The notes under the pieces are model-generated. The model saw only the letters and a program-made list of their open reading frames with translations. It did not search any database and was not told where the DNA came from. From positions 112,749-176,748 of the forward strand of contig NZ_PPHG01000098.1 of assembly GCF_002904295.1 (NCBI RefSeq): a stretch of 64,000 bases of DNA, given 5' to 3'. This document shows positions 41,701-49,826 of this stretch, one piece after another. The position numbers and the translations under genes are program-made. Source of the DNA: Amycolatopsis sp. CA-128772 (GTDB lineage: Bacteria > Actinomycetota > Actinomycetes > Mycobacteriales > Pseudonocardiaceae). Numbering within the stretch: position 1 is the first letter of the stretch; each line of letters opens with the position of its first letter.

Positions 41701-43763
41701 AGATGTGCGTGTGGATCATCAGCCATGAGGTCGCGTATCAGCTCGACAGCCTCGTGACAGTACCGGAGAGCCTCGTCGTGCCGCCCAAGCCTCGACGACG
41801 AGTTGCCCAGGTTGGACAGCGATGTCGCGAGGCGTGCGGAATGCCCCTGCGGGTCCCGCCCGGCGAGCTGGCGAAGGATATCGATGGCCGCACGGCTCGA
41901 TTCCAGCGCCTCGTCGTGGTGGCCGAGGGTCAGCTGCACGGCACCGAGGTTGTTCAGTGAGGCGGCAAGAGGAGGAAGGTAGGTGGCTGGATGCTCGCCA
42001 GCGAGATCCGAGTACCGATCGGCGGACTCGAGAGCACAGCGCAGGGCCCGCGCGTAGTTGCCGGCTCCGAACGCCCGCTGAAAAACCTCTGCCAGCAACC
42101 GGCTCAGCACCTCGTCGGGTGCGGGCAGCGCCCGTGCCCGGGCGAGCCGACGTTCATCGACGATCAGGCCCAGGTCGCACAGCGACGACGTAGGGGGGAT
42201 GGCTGCCGACAGCTCATCGAGTGGCACCGGGCTGTCCGGCCGGTCGGCGAGACGTTCCAGGGCGTTCTTCGCGGCGCCGGCCCGCTCCGCCGCGACCGTG
42301 AGCAGTGCCGGCCAACGACCGGTACTCGCCTCGACCATCGTGACGAGCAGTTCGGTGACGACGTCCGGTTCGTCCTGGCCGGCTCTGTCCATGACCAGCA
42401 GGGCGGTCTCCAGCTGGCTGTCCGAAGCTCGCGTCAGTACGCGATGCACGAGCGCGTCGTCGCGCCACAGCTCGCGGAGCAGGTGGTCGGCGACCGGGTC
42501 AGGGCGGACGGCGAGGCCTTCTCCGGAGGCCGGGCTGAGGCAGGTCTGCAGGGTGCGCCGGACCGTACGCCGTTCCGGGGGATCCTCGCGGAGGTCGCTG
42601 ATCGCGGCAAGCACGTTGTCGACGTCCTGCTCCGGCGGCGAGACCAAGGAAACACACGCCGCGGCTCGGCGGAGGAGGGCACGCTCGGGGACGCTGTCGG
42701 TGCGGAACCGGTTGTAGACCGTGCACCAGTAGTTCTCTTCGTGCCGCAACACCTCGTCGTAGAGCTCCTCACTCGTGGTGGGCAGAGTGGTTTCGCCCGC
42801 CGCGGTCATCCAGCCCAACAGCACCAAGTCCAAGGTCGTCCAGCGGGTGTCCGGGGCCGGGACGGGCAAGTCGGGTCGTTCCTCGACCTCCGGCCGGAGC
42901 GCGGCGACCGTGCGTGCGTAGATGCCGCGCGGGTTCGGATGGTTGTCGGGTAGGCCGATGTCTTCTCGCCGGTACGCGTGCCGGTCGTCGTCGAGTGAGC
43001 CGATGATGTCCGTCAGCCATTGGCCGCTGGACGACCGTGCGGTGAACACGACGATCGCCGGGGGACCCGACCGCATGCGCAGTGCCTTCAGCACAGCGAT
43101 CGCGTCCTTGACCCGGCCGTCGGCGTAATCGAGCACCACGAGCACGCGCCCCTTTTCCGACGCGAGCCGGCTGGGATCGGTGGCCTTCGGCAACACGCCG
43201 GCTGTCCACGCCTCGCCCCGAAGGCTCTGAGCCAGCTCCAGCGCCAGCCGGGTCTTGCCCGCACCGCCGATGCCGTGCACCACGGCTATGCCTGTCCGAT
43301 CACCGTCGGCGACTTTCCGGCACCAGTCCAGCAGGACGATCAGCTCGTTCCGCGCGGCGAACGGCACAACCGCGTACTCCGCCCGGAGTAGCCGGACCGG
43401 GGTTTCCGCTGTGTCCGCGGCGCGATACGGCTGCCGTAGCGGACCATCGGCGAACTCCGCAGGTAGCTGCCGACTTTGCTCATATTCGCGTCTCCAGCGC
43501 GACAGATCGGTCAATTCGGGCGGGATTCGCTGCTTGCGGCCGTTGGCGTACCGCCGGCAAGCCAGCACGAACGTTGCGACGGTCGTCCACCGCGGCGACC
43601 TTCGTCCCGTCAACAGTTCACTTGTAGTCGCCTTGGGCAGGTCCGGCCCGCTGGCATGACTTGCCTCAAGCCGCAGTGCCTCGTACGAAGGGTCGCCGAC
43701 TTTTGCGCGCAACTCCCGCAGCCGGGCTCGGAACTCCGGTATCGGATCAGCTGGACCGGTCAC
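38793..43763 (-). CDS. STAND NTPase with N-terminal HTH-like domain and ~15 TPR-like repeats
   Basis: 1656 residues from a GTG at 43763; a GTG at 43838 would add 25. Residues ~5-100 are a helical HTH-like effector-associated domain (FRARLRELRAKVGDPSYEAL, SELLTGRRSPRWTTVATFVL). Around 165 lies Walker A (GIGGAGKTRLALELAQ) and near 205 Walker B (GRVLVVLDYADGR), then winged-helix and helical modules. From ~570 to ~1290 about fifteen 45-48-residue TPR-type repeats follow (consensus LPxLAxSLNNLGxxLxxxG, HDEALxxxxEAVxLYRxLA). The last ~350 residues are non-repetitive. By eye the gene is less GC-rich than its neighbours, suggesting transfer. Such proteins sense a ligand with the repeats and oligomerise on ATP binding; many act in phage defence or regulation. 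Confidence 0.85.
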   Translation of the reverse strand: MTGPADPIPEFRARLRELRAKVGDPSYEALRLEASHASGPDLPKATTSELLTGRRSPRWTTVATFVLACRRYANGRKQRIPPELTDLSRWRREYEQSRQLPAEFADGPLRQPYRAADTAETPVRLLRAEYAVVPFAARNELIVLLDWCRKVADGDRTGIAVVHGIGGAGKTRLALELAQSLRGEAWTAGVLPKATDPSRLASEKGRVLVVLDYADGRVKDAIAVLKALRMRSGPPAIVVFTARSSSGQWLTDIIGSLDDDRHAYRREDIGLPDNHPNPRGIYARTVAALRPEVEERPDLPVPAPDTRWTTLDLVLLGWMTAAGETTLPTTSEELYDEVLRHEENYWCTVYNRFRTDSVPERALLRRAAACVSLVSPPEQDVDNVLAAISDLREDPPERRTVRRTLQTCLSPASGEGLAVRPDPVADHLLRELWRDDALVHRVLTRASDSQLETALLVMDRAGQDEPDVVTELLVTMVEASTGRWPALLTVAAERAGAAKNALERLADRPDSPVPLDELSAAIPPTSSLCDLGLIVDERRLARARALPAPDEVLSRLLAEVFQRAFGAGNYARALRCALESADRYSDLAGEHPATYLPPLAASLNNLGAVQLTLGHHDEALESSRAAIDILRQLAGRDPQGHSARLATSLSNLGNSSSRLGRHDEALRYCHEAVELIRDLMADDPHAHLRELNTSLQTLAWAWSRSGQYAKALECSSEVLESRRRIAGDDFRRLPEVAESLNNVGAMLLRLGRYDTALEHCAEAVGLYRELAANNPDRYLPDYAQSLYNFGGTLTKLERAELALQPNLEAVGIYQRLKSAAHRPDLAMSLNNLASALVGVNNYEEALTASRETVAIYRELATESSAWQTELAMSLTTLGAVLTRTNSHEDSLIVLQEAVTRYRAMTEGNQGFRADLARALNNLGAALSIAARPESSLANFQEALDLFRALGVEDPTAYLPELAASLHNYTRALIEARDFEQAWPPGTEAVGLYRHLATNVSDAYLPHLAASLHDLGKILVGFERFAQALPLCQEAVTLRRIMANHDPAGRLADFAASSDLLATVLLRAGWFEPALEHSQDAAACYQLLTDAVPGAYLPDLAGALHNVAVALCELGRHEQAVEPSKSVVDLYRRLAEGNQAEQLTNLARSLNNLGARFSESGLFEQALAPIQEAVDLRRDLTAGNADHLPDLAASLSNLGLLLSRTDQHEGALTSSNEALTLFRKVSDANPAYRLGLASALSNTGSISAAAERHEQALGHLNEAVKIFLETILVDPAASLPCLIDSLRQLPDVEAARTTWTEAFTSTPDDHIRAVLRTELARWAAAAGASDQARKHLRLAAQEADAQPENVSPALVGLARQIVRNAVGNHDVDDFPAWVTTALPDAHLDLLATVGATADWPSLRIALDERRDVLESSEWAATLNAFQALNPTDPTPNILRHVLEGIQEHGYDIYIDKQQTIHTRTGLIGAWTAKTSWRESAEFFHEHREAITDPEFHRMLSTIDSDVARQHSAIVRLATLLTVHQAYAIVSDPVDAEEATFDAIEAGDVARLKAIATAAPELRTHAATWDLISAVLLLAGNDPDEAMWFGRKVADQGSPILRRAHSVRLRSFGARNPDIVGVSELADIIDPAHGQPGAEPIEARPSDTTHSGCGRKRP

Positions 43764-43863
43764 GTTGCCTACCGCGTCCGGTTTCCGGCACCGGACCGAA
43801 CCGGACGACCGAACCGGCAAGCTCGACCGTGACAACACCCAGGCAACCGGTCAGGAGACGACC

Positions 43864-44142
43864 ATGGCGAATCCATTGCCCACCTCTCTGAGTCGGGCCG
43901 GCGTGCTCGGAGCCGGTGCGTTCGCCGCGGCGAACGCACCCGTCCTGACGGCGGCGGTCTTCGGCGTGGGACTCACACTCGTGACCATTCTGGCACTCAC
44001 TGGTGTCCTGGCCGGGCGCAAGGCGCGCCGCGATGCCGCCTACAAGGTGTTGACGCTGTTGCTGGCCTGCCCGACGGTGCCGCCCAAGGGCTCATCGGCG
44101 AAGCCCGGCATAGCCGGTTGCGGGTGTGCGTTCCCGAATTGA
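43864..44142 (+). CDS. Small membrane protein divergent from the STAND gene
   Basis: 92 residues, ATG 43864 preceded by GGAGACG. One strong transmembrane helix (VLTAAVFGVGLTLVTILALT) follows a small-residue N-terminus; after it come a basic stretch (AGRKARRDAAYKVL) and a Cys-containing tail (LLACPTVPP, AGCGCAFPN). The short shared promoter region with the STAND gene suggests a functional link. No family is recognised. Confidence 0.65.
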   Translation: MANPLPTSLSRAGVLGAGAFAAANAPVLTAAVFGVGLTLVTILALTGVLAGRKARRDAAYKVLTLLLACPTVPPKGSSAKPGIAGCGCAFPN

Positions 44143-44249
44143 GTCCGCTTTCAGGTGGCTGATTTGCCCTTCGCTGCGACTTCGAGCGCCGGCCTCCACC
44201 GGCCGGGCCGGTGGTGTCCATCGAGACGGCCACACCTGATCGTTCTGCG

Positions 44250-45467
44250 TCAGGAAGGGGTGTGCCGCTTGATTCGGCCGTCTTGCATGACGAAGTCGAC
44301 GTTTCCGGTGCAGTCGATGTCGTCGAAAGGATTGCCGGGCATGGCGATGAGGTCGGCGAGCGCGCCGGGGCGTACGGTGCCGCGGTCGGGGGTGGCGAGC
44401 AGTGGTGCGGCTTCGGAGGTGGCGGCGCGGAGCGCGCGCAGCGGGCTGATGCCCGTGGAAACCATTGCCGGGAATTCACGCCAGTTGTCCCGATGGGGCA
44501 GGACGCTGGCGTCGGAGCCGAACGCAATCCGGACCGGGGAGCGGGCGGGGTGGGTAGCGCACTCACGGAGCCGCTCCTCGTGAGCGCGGAAGGTGCTCCG
44601 GAGATGGCCGGGTTTGTCCGCCCAAAAGGAGTCGTCGTCGAGGTGTCGCAGGAATTCGACGGTGACGACCAGGGTGGGGACGAGCCAGATGCCTTTGTCC
44701 GCAAGCGTCGACAACGTAGCGGCGGTGGCGAGCGAAGCGTGTTCGACCGAGCGAACGCCGGCGTGGGCGGCTCGCCGGATGCCTTCGTCGTTGAACGCGT
44801 GGACGGCAGCGGGTTTGCCCAGGTCGCGAGCGGTGGCGACGAGGACGTCGACTTCGTCCTGGGAGTAGGTGATCAGCTCGGGATCGTCGTTTTCGGAGCC
44901 GAACCCGCCGGTGCCGGCGAACTTGATCCAGTCGGCACCCTGTCTCGCTTCGGTGCGGACGGTGCGGATGACCTCGCCGAGGCCGTCCGCGAGGGCGCCC
45001 AGTTCGATGCCGAAGCGTTCGGGCAGGCCGGCTGACTTGTCGCCGTGGCCCCCGCGGGCGGAAATGATGCGCGGCGCCACCACCATGCGCGGACCCTCGA
45101 CGACCCCTTCCCGCTGTGCCTGCTTCAGGTCGGCGGTGATGGAGGGGGATGAGCACCCGAGGTCGCGCACCGTGGTGAAGCCGTTGTCGAGCAGGGTCCG
45201 CAACGCCGTCACCGCGGCCAGGGTCTGGGCGCTGATGGACGTGCCGGGTGCCAGGTCCGGCACGACGTGGACGTGGCAGTCGATGAATCCGGGAACCAGC
45301 GTGCGGTCGCCCAGATCGATCACCTCCGCTTCCTGGGGCCCGGCCGGAGCGACCTCCTCGATGTGGCCCCTTTTGACGAGCACCGCGGTTCGTCCGGCAG
45401 GACGGTCGGCGATCCCGTCCCAGAACCGGTCGGCGACCACGACCAGCGAGTCCGTTTCGGTGGGCAT
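44250..45467 (-). CDS. Metal-dependent amidohydrolase (imidazolonepropionase/prolidase-like)
   Basis: 405 residues. Amidohydrolase superfamily metal ligands: PGFIDCHVHVV (HxH), Lys in GADWIKFAGTG, His in AAVHAFND and VEHASLA, Asp in AFGSDASVL. The C-terminal small beta domain (GTVRPGALADLIAM) closes the fold. It belongs to the group containing Xaa-Pro dipeptidases and organophosphate acid anhydrolases; the real substrate is unknown. It diverges from the ammonia-lyase operon. Confidence 0.87.
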   Translation of the reverse strand: MPTETDSLVVVADRFWDGIADRPAGRTAVLVKRGHIEEVAPAGPQEAEVIDLGDRTLVPGFIDCHVHVVPDLAPGTSISAQTLAAVTALRTLLDNGFTTVRDLGCSSPSITADLKQAQREGVVEGPRMVVAPRIISARGGHGDKSAGLPERFGIELGALADGLGEVIRTVRTEARQGADWIKFAGTGGFGSENDDPELITYSQDEVDVLVATARDLGKPAAVHAFNDEGIRRAAHAGVRSVEHASLATAATLSTLADKGIWLVPTLVVTVEFLRHLDDDSFWADKPGHLRSTFRAHEERLRECATHPARSPVRIAFGSDASVLPHRDNWREFPAMVSTGISPLRALRAATSEAAPLLATPDRGTVRPGALADLIAMPGNPFDDIDCTGNVDFVMQDGRIKRHTPS

Positions 45468-45747
45468 CTGATCCTTTCCGGGTGTTTCGACTACGCCTCA
45501 GCCGGCCACTGTTGCTACTTTTCGCGGGCCGTACACCCGAAGAGCGCAGTGGTGGATGATCAATCTCTGCCGCGCGTGGTTCCCTGCTTCTTTTCGGGTG
45601 AAAAACGAATCAGTTCTGTTCCAGTATATCAACTCCAAATCACTGTGAAACGTGGGTTTACGGCCACCGGCGAGGGGTACTGCAATTCACAGATCCGCGA
45701 CGAAATTCCACGTAAGACCGAATGTTCCCGAACATGGGAGGGCGACG
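45468..45747. promoter_or_regulatory. AT-rich divergent promoter region
   Basis: 280 bp between the amidohydrolase and ammonia-lyase genes. Bases ~45595-45665 are clearly AT-richer than the surroundings and probably contain the operon promoter, but I could not fix hexamers. Confidence 0.4.
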
Positions 45748-47355
45748 GTGGGCGACGCGACGACCGAGGACCGGCCGGTGATCCTGGGGGAGGGTGCCCT
45801 GGACCCGCGAACCGCGGCGCGGGTGGCCGCCCGCGAGTTCCGAGGTGAGGTGCGGTTGTCCGACGAGGCGGCGCAGCGGGTGAACCGCAGTGCCGAGCTG
45901 CGCCGGCAGCTGGTCGAGGCCGGGCAGCCCCTGTACGGGGTGACCACCGGTTTCGGTGACAGCGCCCGGCGGGTCGTGTCGTCGGACAAGGCGGTGGAGC
46001 TCCAGCTGGGCCTGGCCGAGTACCACCGGGCGGGGGTCGGTCCGCTGACGCCGCCCGAGGTGGTCCGGGCGGCGATGCTGATCCGGGCCAACTGCCTGGC
46101 CCGAGGTTCTTCGGGGGTGCGCCGCGGCCTGGTCGAGCTGATGCTTTCCTGCCTGGCCGCCGACCTGGTCCCGGTCGTGCCGCAGCGCGGTTCGGTCGGC
46201 GCGAGCGGTGACTTGACGCCGTTGTGCTACATCGCGAACGCCCTGCTGGGGCGGGGGGAGATCGTGGCCGGCGGTGAGCGCCGTCCGGCGTCCGAAGCCC
46301 TGCGGGAGCGCGGATTGACCCCGTGGGAGCCGGAGCCCAAGGAGGTCCTGGCGCTGATCAACGGCACGTCGTTCTCCGCAGCCTTCGCGGTCGTCACGCT
46401 GGAGCGCGCCACCCGCCTGGCCGACGCCGCCGAGGTGTGCACGGCGATGGCCTGCGAAGCCCTCGACGCCGACCGCAGCCACTACGACCCGGTGATCCAC
46501 CAGCACAAGCCGCACCCCGGGCAGCGGGCGAGCGCCGCGACCCTGCTGTCGCTGCTGGACGGGTCCCGGCTGGCCGAGGACCACCCCGCGTCCCTGGGCG
46601 AGGAGGAGCAGGTCGACGACGACTACGAAGAACTGGACCAGCCGATCCAGGAGCCGTACTCGCTGCGGTGCGCCCCGCAGGTGGTCGGGGTGCTGCGTGA
46701 CACCCTCGACTGGACCACCCGCTGGCTGGAGGTGGAGATCAACTCCGTGGACGACAACCCGCTGTTCGACCCGGACACGGGCAAGGCGTACAGCGGCGGC
46801 AACTTCTACGCCGGTCACGTCGGCCAGGCGATGGACTCGCTCAAGGTCGTGCTCGCGTCCGTCGGCGATCTGCTGGACCGGCAGGTGGCGCTGCTGGTGG
46901 ACGAGAAGTACAACCGGGACCTGACCCCGAACCTCATCCCCCGCGTCGATGACGACGACCCGCACGCCGGGCTGCGCCACGGCTTCAAGGCCGCCCAGAT
47001 CACCTGCTCCGCCCTGGCCGCCGAGGCGCTGAAGAACACGATGCCCGCCACGGTGTTCTCCCGCTCCACCGAGTGCCACAACCAGGACAAGGTCAGCATG
47101 GGCACCATCGCCGCCCGCGACGCGTACACCGTGGTGGAGCTGGTGGAGAACATCGCCGCGGTCCACTTGCTGGCGTCCTGCCAGGCGTTGGACCTCCGGG
47201 GCGCGGACCGGGCGGCGCCCGCCACGAAGGCGGTGCACGACGTCGTCCGCGAACACGTGCGGCCGGTCGAGGACGACCGTGGGATGGAAGGGGATTTCCG
47301 CGCTGTCGCGCAGTTGCTGCGCACCGGGGCCGTCCTGCGGGCCGGTGCGCGATGA
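45748..47355 (+). CDS. MIO-dependent aromatic amino acid ammonia-lyase (PAL/TAL-type)
   Basis: 535 residues; GTG 45748 follows GGGAGGG at 5 nt. The MIO-forming Ala-Ser-Gly lies in SVGASGDLTPL, the catalytic Tyr in YGVTTGFGD, and Asn in LINGTSF. The late motif is ECHNQDKVSMG: NQD is typical of PAL/TAL enzymes and MIO aminomutases, while histidine lyases have QEDH. The two substrate-selectivity residues read Tyr-His (LAEYHRAGVG), unlike His-Leu of classic TAL, Phe-Leu of PAL or Ser-His of HAL. Probably it deaminates tyrosine or a related aromatic amino acid; aminomutase activity is possible. Its stop overlaps the next start (ATGA). Confidence 0.85.
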   Translation: MGDATTEDRPVILGEGALDPRTAARVAAREFRGEVRLSDEAAQRVNRSAELRRQLVEAGQPLYGVTTGFGDSARRVVSSDKAVELQLGLAEYHRAGVGPLTPPEVVRAAMLIRANCLARGSSGVRRGLVELMLSCLAADLVPVVPQRGSVGASGDLTPLCYIANALLGRGEIVAGGERRPASEALRERGLTPWEPEPKEVLALINGTSFSAAFAVVTLERATRLADAAEVCTAMACEALDADRSHYDPVIHQHKPHPGQRASAATLLSLLDGSRLAEDHPASLGEEEQVDDDYEELDQPIQEPYSLRCAPQVVGVLRDTLDWTTRWLEVEINSVDDNPLFDPDTGKAYSGGNFYAGHVGQAMDSLKVVLASVGDLLDRQVALLVDEKYNRDLTPNLIPRVDDDDPHAGLRHGFKAAQITCSALAAEALKNTMPATVFSRSTECHNQDKVSMGTIAARDAYTVVELVENIAAVHLLASCQALDLRGADRAAPATKAVHDVVREHVRPVEDDRGMEGDFRAVAQLLRTGAVLRAGAR

Positions 47356-48545
47356 ATGCCGGCGGCACCGCCCTCGAGGCATCGACCACGCTGGTCGAAG
47401 GCACCGGCGTGACGATCGGAGTGGAGGAGGAGTTCCTCCTGGTGAGCCGGCGATCGCTCCTGCCCGCCGGCGAAGCCGCGGCCGTGCTGGCGGGGGTGCA
47501 TCCCGCGGACCTGGCCGGCGAAAGCTGTGCGGCCCGCGAACTCTGGGACACCGAGGTCGAGACGAGCACCGGGATCTGCTCGGACCTCGCCCAGGTGCGG
47601 GACCAGCTCGCCCGCAACCGGGCCGCACTGCGGCGTTCGGCCCGGGCACAGGGCCTGGAGCTCGTTCCGGTCGGGCACCCGCCCTTCGGCACGGAGACCG
47701 CACCGCCCCGGCGCGACGGCCACTACGAGTGGATGAGCGACGCCTACGCGGGTGCCTTGGCCGACCAGGAGATCTGCGGCTGCCACGTCCACGTCGGGCT
47801 CGGAGACCGGGAGGCCGGCGTCGCCGTGCTCAACCACCTGGCACCGTGGTTGCCGACGTTGCTGGCGCTCACGGCCAACTCGCCCTTTCGCCGAGGCCGG
47901 GACACGGGGTTCCACAGCTGGCGGATGATGGTGCAGACCCGCCTGCCCGCCGCCGGTCTCCCGCCGTGGTTCGGCTCGGCCGCCGAGTACAACGCCGACC
48001 TCGACCGCCTTCGGGAGTGCGGGCTGCTGCCCTCCGATCACGGCGGCCTGCGCCTGGCCCGGCTGTCCGACCACCTGCCGACCATCGAGGTCCGCGTCGC
48101 GGACACCACGATCACCACCGACGAAGCGCTGCTCTACGCCGCCCTGGTCCGCGGCCTCGTGCGTACCGCGCTGGACGAGTTCGACGCCGGGCGGGAAGCC
48201 CGCCGCTGCACCGACACCGTGCTCGGCGACGCGTTGTGGTCGGCCGCCCGGCACGGGCTCGACGGTCCGGCTGTGGACCCGTGGACCGGCACGCGCGCCT
48301 CACCGCATTCGCTGGCGTTACGCCTCTGTCGGCACGTGGAGGACGCCTTGGCCGCGACCGGCGACCTCGGCGAGGTACGCACCCTGCTCCATGGGCTGCT
48401 CGCCCGCGGCAACGGGGCCATGCGACAGCGTCTCGCGGCCGCTCGGAGCGGCGTGCCGGGCGTGCTCGACATGCTCGTCGAGGACACGGAGCCCGAGACA
48501 CCGTCACCGGCCGGACCGGTGACCCCGCGCGGGAGGCGGATGTGA
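47352..48545 (+). CDS. Carboxylate-amine ligase, GCS2/YbdK type
   Basis: 397 residues overlapping the ammonia-lyase stop by 4 bp. Family motifs: GVEEEFLLVS at the N-terminus, WDTEVETSTGICSDL, ICGCHVHVGLGDREAGVAVL, LPTLLALTANSPF and TIEVRVADT. GCS2 proteins join a carboxylate to an amine with ATP, classically glutamate to cysteine, and YbdK is a weak version. In this operon an attractive but unproven role is making an amide from the aromatic acid produced by the lyase, or providing a glutamyl conjugate. Confidence 0.83.
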   Translation: MNAGGTALEASTTLVEGTGVTIGVEEEFLLVSRRSLLPAGEAAAVLAGVHPADLAGESCAARELWDTEVETSTGICSDLAQVRDQLARNRAALRRSARAQGLELVPVGHPPFGTETAPPRRDGHYEWMSDAYAGALADQEICGCHVHVGLGDREAGVAVLNHLAPWLPTLLALTANSPFRRGRDTGFHSWRMMVQTRLPAAGLPPWFGSAAEYNADLDRLRECGLLPSDHGGLRLARLSDHLPTIEVRVADTTITTDEALLYAALVRGLVRTALDEFDAGREARRCTDTVLGDALWSAARHGLDGPAVDPWTGTRASPHSLALRLCRHVEDALAATGDLGEVRTLLHGLLARGNGAMRQRLAAARSGVPGVLDMLVEDTEPETPSPAGPVTPRGRRM

Positions 48546-49027
48546 ACGATGCCCTGCTCGGCAAGCACCTGATCTACACCTACGACAGCGGGTGGCAGTA
48601 CGAGCTGTACGTCAAGAACGCCACCACGATCGACTACCGCATCCACAGCGGGCCCGTCGGCGGGCGGTGGGTCAAGGACCAGCCCGTCCACTCCGCCCGC
48701 CTCCGCTCCGGTGCCGGCACCCTGTCCTGGACCGAACCCACCGGCACCTCGGTTGCCCTGGCCGTCGACCTGGCGCACCGCGAACTGCACGGCGTGATCT
48801 TCTTCCCCCGCTGGGTGTGGCAGGACCCCGCCCAGACCGTTTGCTTCCAGAACGACCACCTCGACCGGATGACCGCCCTCCGCGACGCCGGACCGGCCTA
48901 TCCGATCGAGGTGGTCGACGAGACAGCGCGGATCACCTTCGTCGACCAGCGCGACCCCGACGACGACGGCGTCATCGACCGCGCACCCGGCGAGCTGCCC
49001 GACGGGTACGCCGACCGCACCCGGTGA
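48542..49027 (+). CDS. padC: Phenolic acid decarboxylase
   Basis: 161 residues from a GTG overlapping the previous stop (GTGA). It matches bacterial PAD along its whole length: GKHLIYTYDSGWQYELYVKN, DYRIHSGPVGGRWVKDQ, LSWTEPTGTSVALAV, GVIFFPRWVWQDP and FQNDHLDRM. The active-site Tyr pair, Arg and Glu regions are kept. PAD converts p-coumaric, ferulic or caffeic acid to the 4-vinylphenol without a cofactor. Following an aromatic ammonia-lyase it completes a route Tyr to p-coumarate to 4-vinylphenol. Confidence 0.88.
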   Translation: MNDALLGKHLIYTYDSGWQYELYVKNATTIDYRIHSGPVGGRWVKDQPVHSARLRSGAGTLSWTEPTGTSVALAVDLAHRELHGVIFFPRWVWQDPAQTVCFQNDHLDRMTALRDAGPAYPIEVVDETARITFVDQRDPDDDGVIDRAPGELPDGYADRTR

Positions 49028-49037
49028 ACCGGCCGCC

Positions 49038-49687
49038 TCACGTGAGGTCCGCGCAGAGCCGGTCGACCAGGTCGGTGGTGACGTGCGGCATGACGGACAG
49101 GTGCGCGCGCCCGTCCGCCTCCAGCAGGTGCCACGCGTGCATGACCTGCTCGTCCGGCGGTCGAACAACACGACGTTGCCACCCGGGAAGCGCTTGTGCC
49201 GCTGATCGACACGCTGTCCGCCCCGTCGGGGAACGACCACGGCCACGATCGCCGGCCCGCCCCGGCTCCCGATCTCGCGCCCGGGCGCCGCGAGGTCCAT
49301 CGCGCCGTCGTCGGCCACGTCCACCGCCACGTGGGGGACGCGCAGCAGCCTCGCGATCTTTGGCATCGAGTAGTGCGCCTCGCTCGACGCGAGCAGCACG
49401 CCCCCGGGTACCGCTCACGCGCCACGTAGACCGCGAACAGGTCGGCCTCCGTTTCCCCGTGCGCCAAATGGCGAACACCTCGTCGCCCCGGCCACCGGCC
49501 AATCCGGCGAAGAACGCCGTGACCGCCCGTTCGAACGGCTTGGTGTCGAGCCCGTACTCGCTCGCCTGCCGCGGACTGCCCGCGTTGTTCCTTCGGCCGA
49601 GGCCGCGAAGCGGCGCAGCAATTCGACGTCCGGTCGCTGGTCGCCGTCGCCGCGCCTGGGGATCCGCAGTTCTTCCGCTTCGGACAT
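49038..49687 (-). pseudogene. Shattered PLP-dependent (histidine-decarboxylase-like) amino acid decarboxylase
   Basis: From an ATG at 49687 (GAGGTGG upstream) the protein reads in pieces across all three frames: MSEAEELRIPRRGDGDQRPD; YGLDTKPFERAVTAFFAGLA (49586-49457); ETEADLFAVYVARERYPG; LLASSEAHYSMPKIARLLRV and DGAMDLAAPG (49399-49230); DGADSVSISG; HKRFPGGNVVLFDRR (the PLP-Lys region); and a C-terminus EQVMHAWHLLEADGRAHLSV. The order matches Hdc-type enzymes, but there are at least five frameshifts and the segment between the PLP Lys and the C-terminus is deleted. Confidence 0.72.
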
Positions 49688-49826
49688 GGAGACCACCTCG
49701 AGGAGCGCAAGGAACGATGTCGTTGTGCCGCGCCATGTTCCATCATGCCCGGGGATCTGCATGCAGGCGCGGTAGCGGGAGCGGCCGGTCGGCACCGACA
49801 TCGGACCATCGCGATCCGGCCGCCGG

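Noticed and set aside
39900..42060. Possible tandem DNA repeat or CRISPR-like array within the STAND gene.
   Set aside because: The periodicity (~135-145 bp) is protein-level TPR similarity; DNA copies are diverged and there are no identical repeats with spacers.
45748..47355. Annotation of the lyase as an ordinary histidine ammonia-lyase (hutH).
   Set aside because: It has HNQD in place of QEDH, a Tyr-His selectivity pair, no hut neighbours, and it is coupled to a phenolic acid decarboxylase.
49137..49430. A short plus-strand gene within the decarboxylase remnant.
   Set aside because: The minus strand holds clearly recognisable decarboxylase pieces; the plus reading has no motif.
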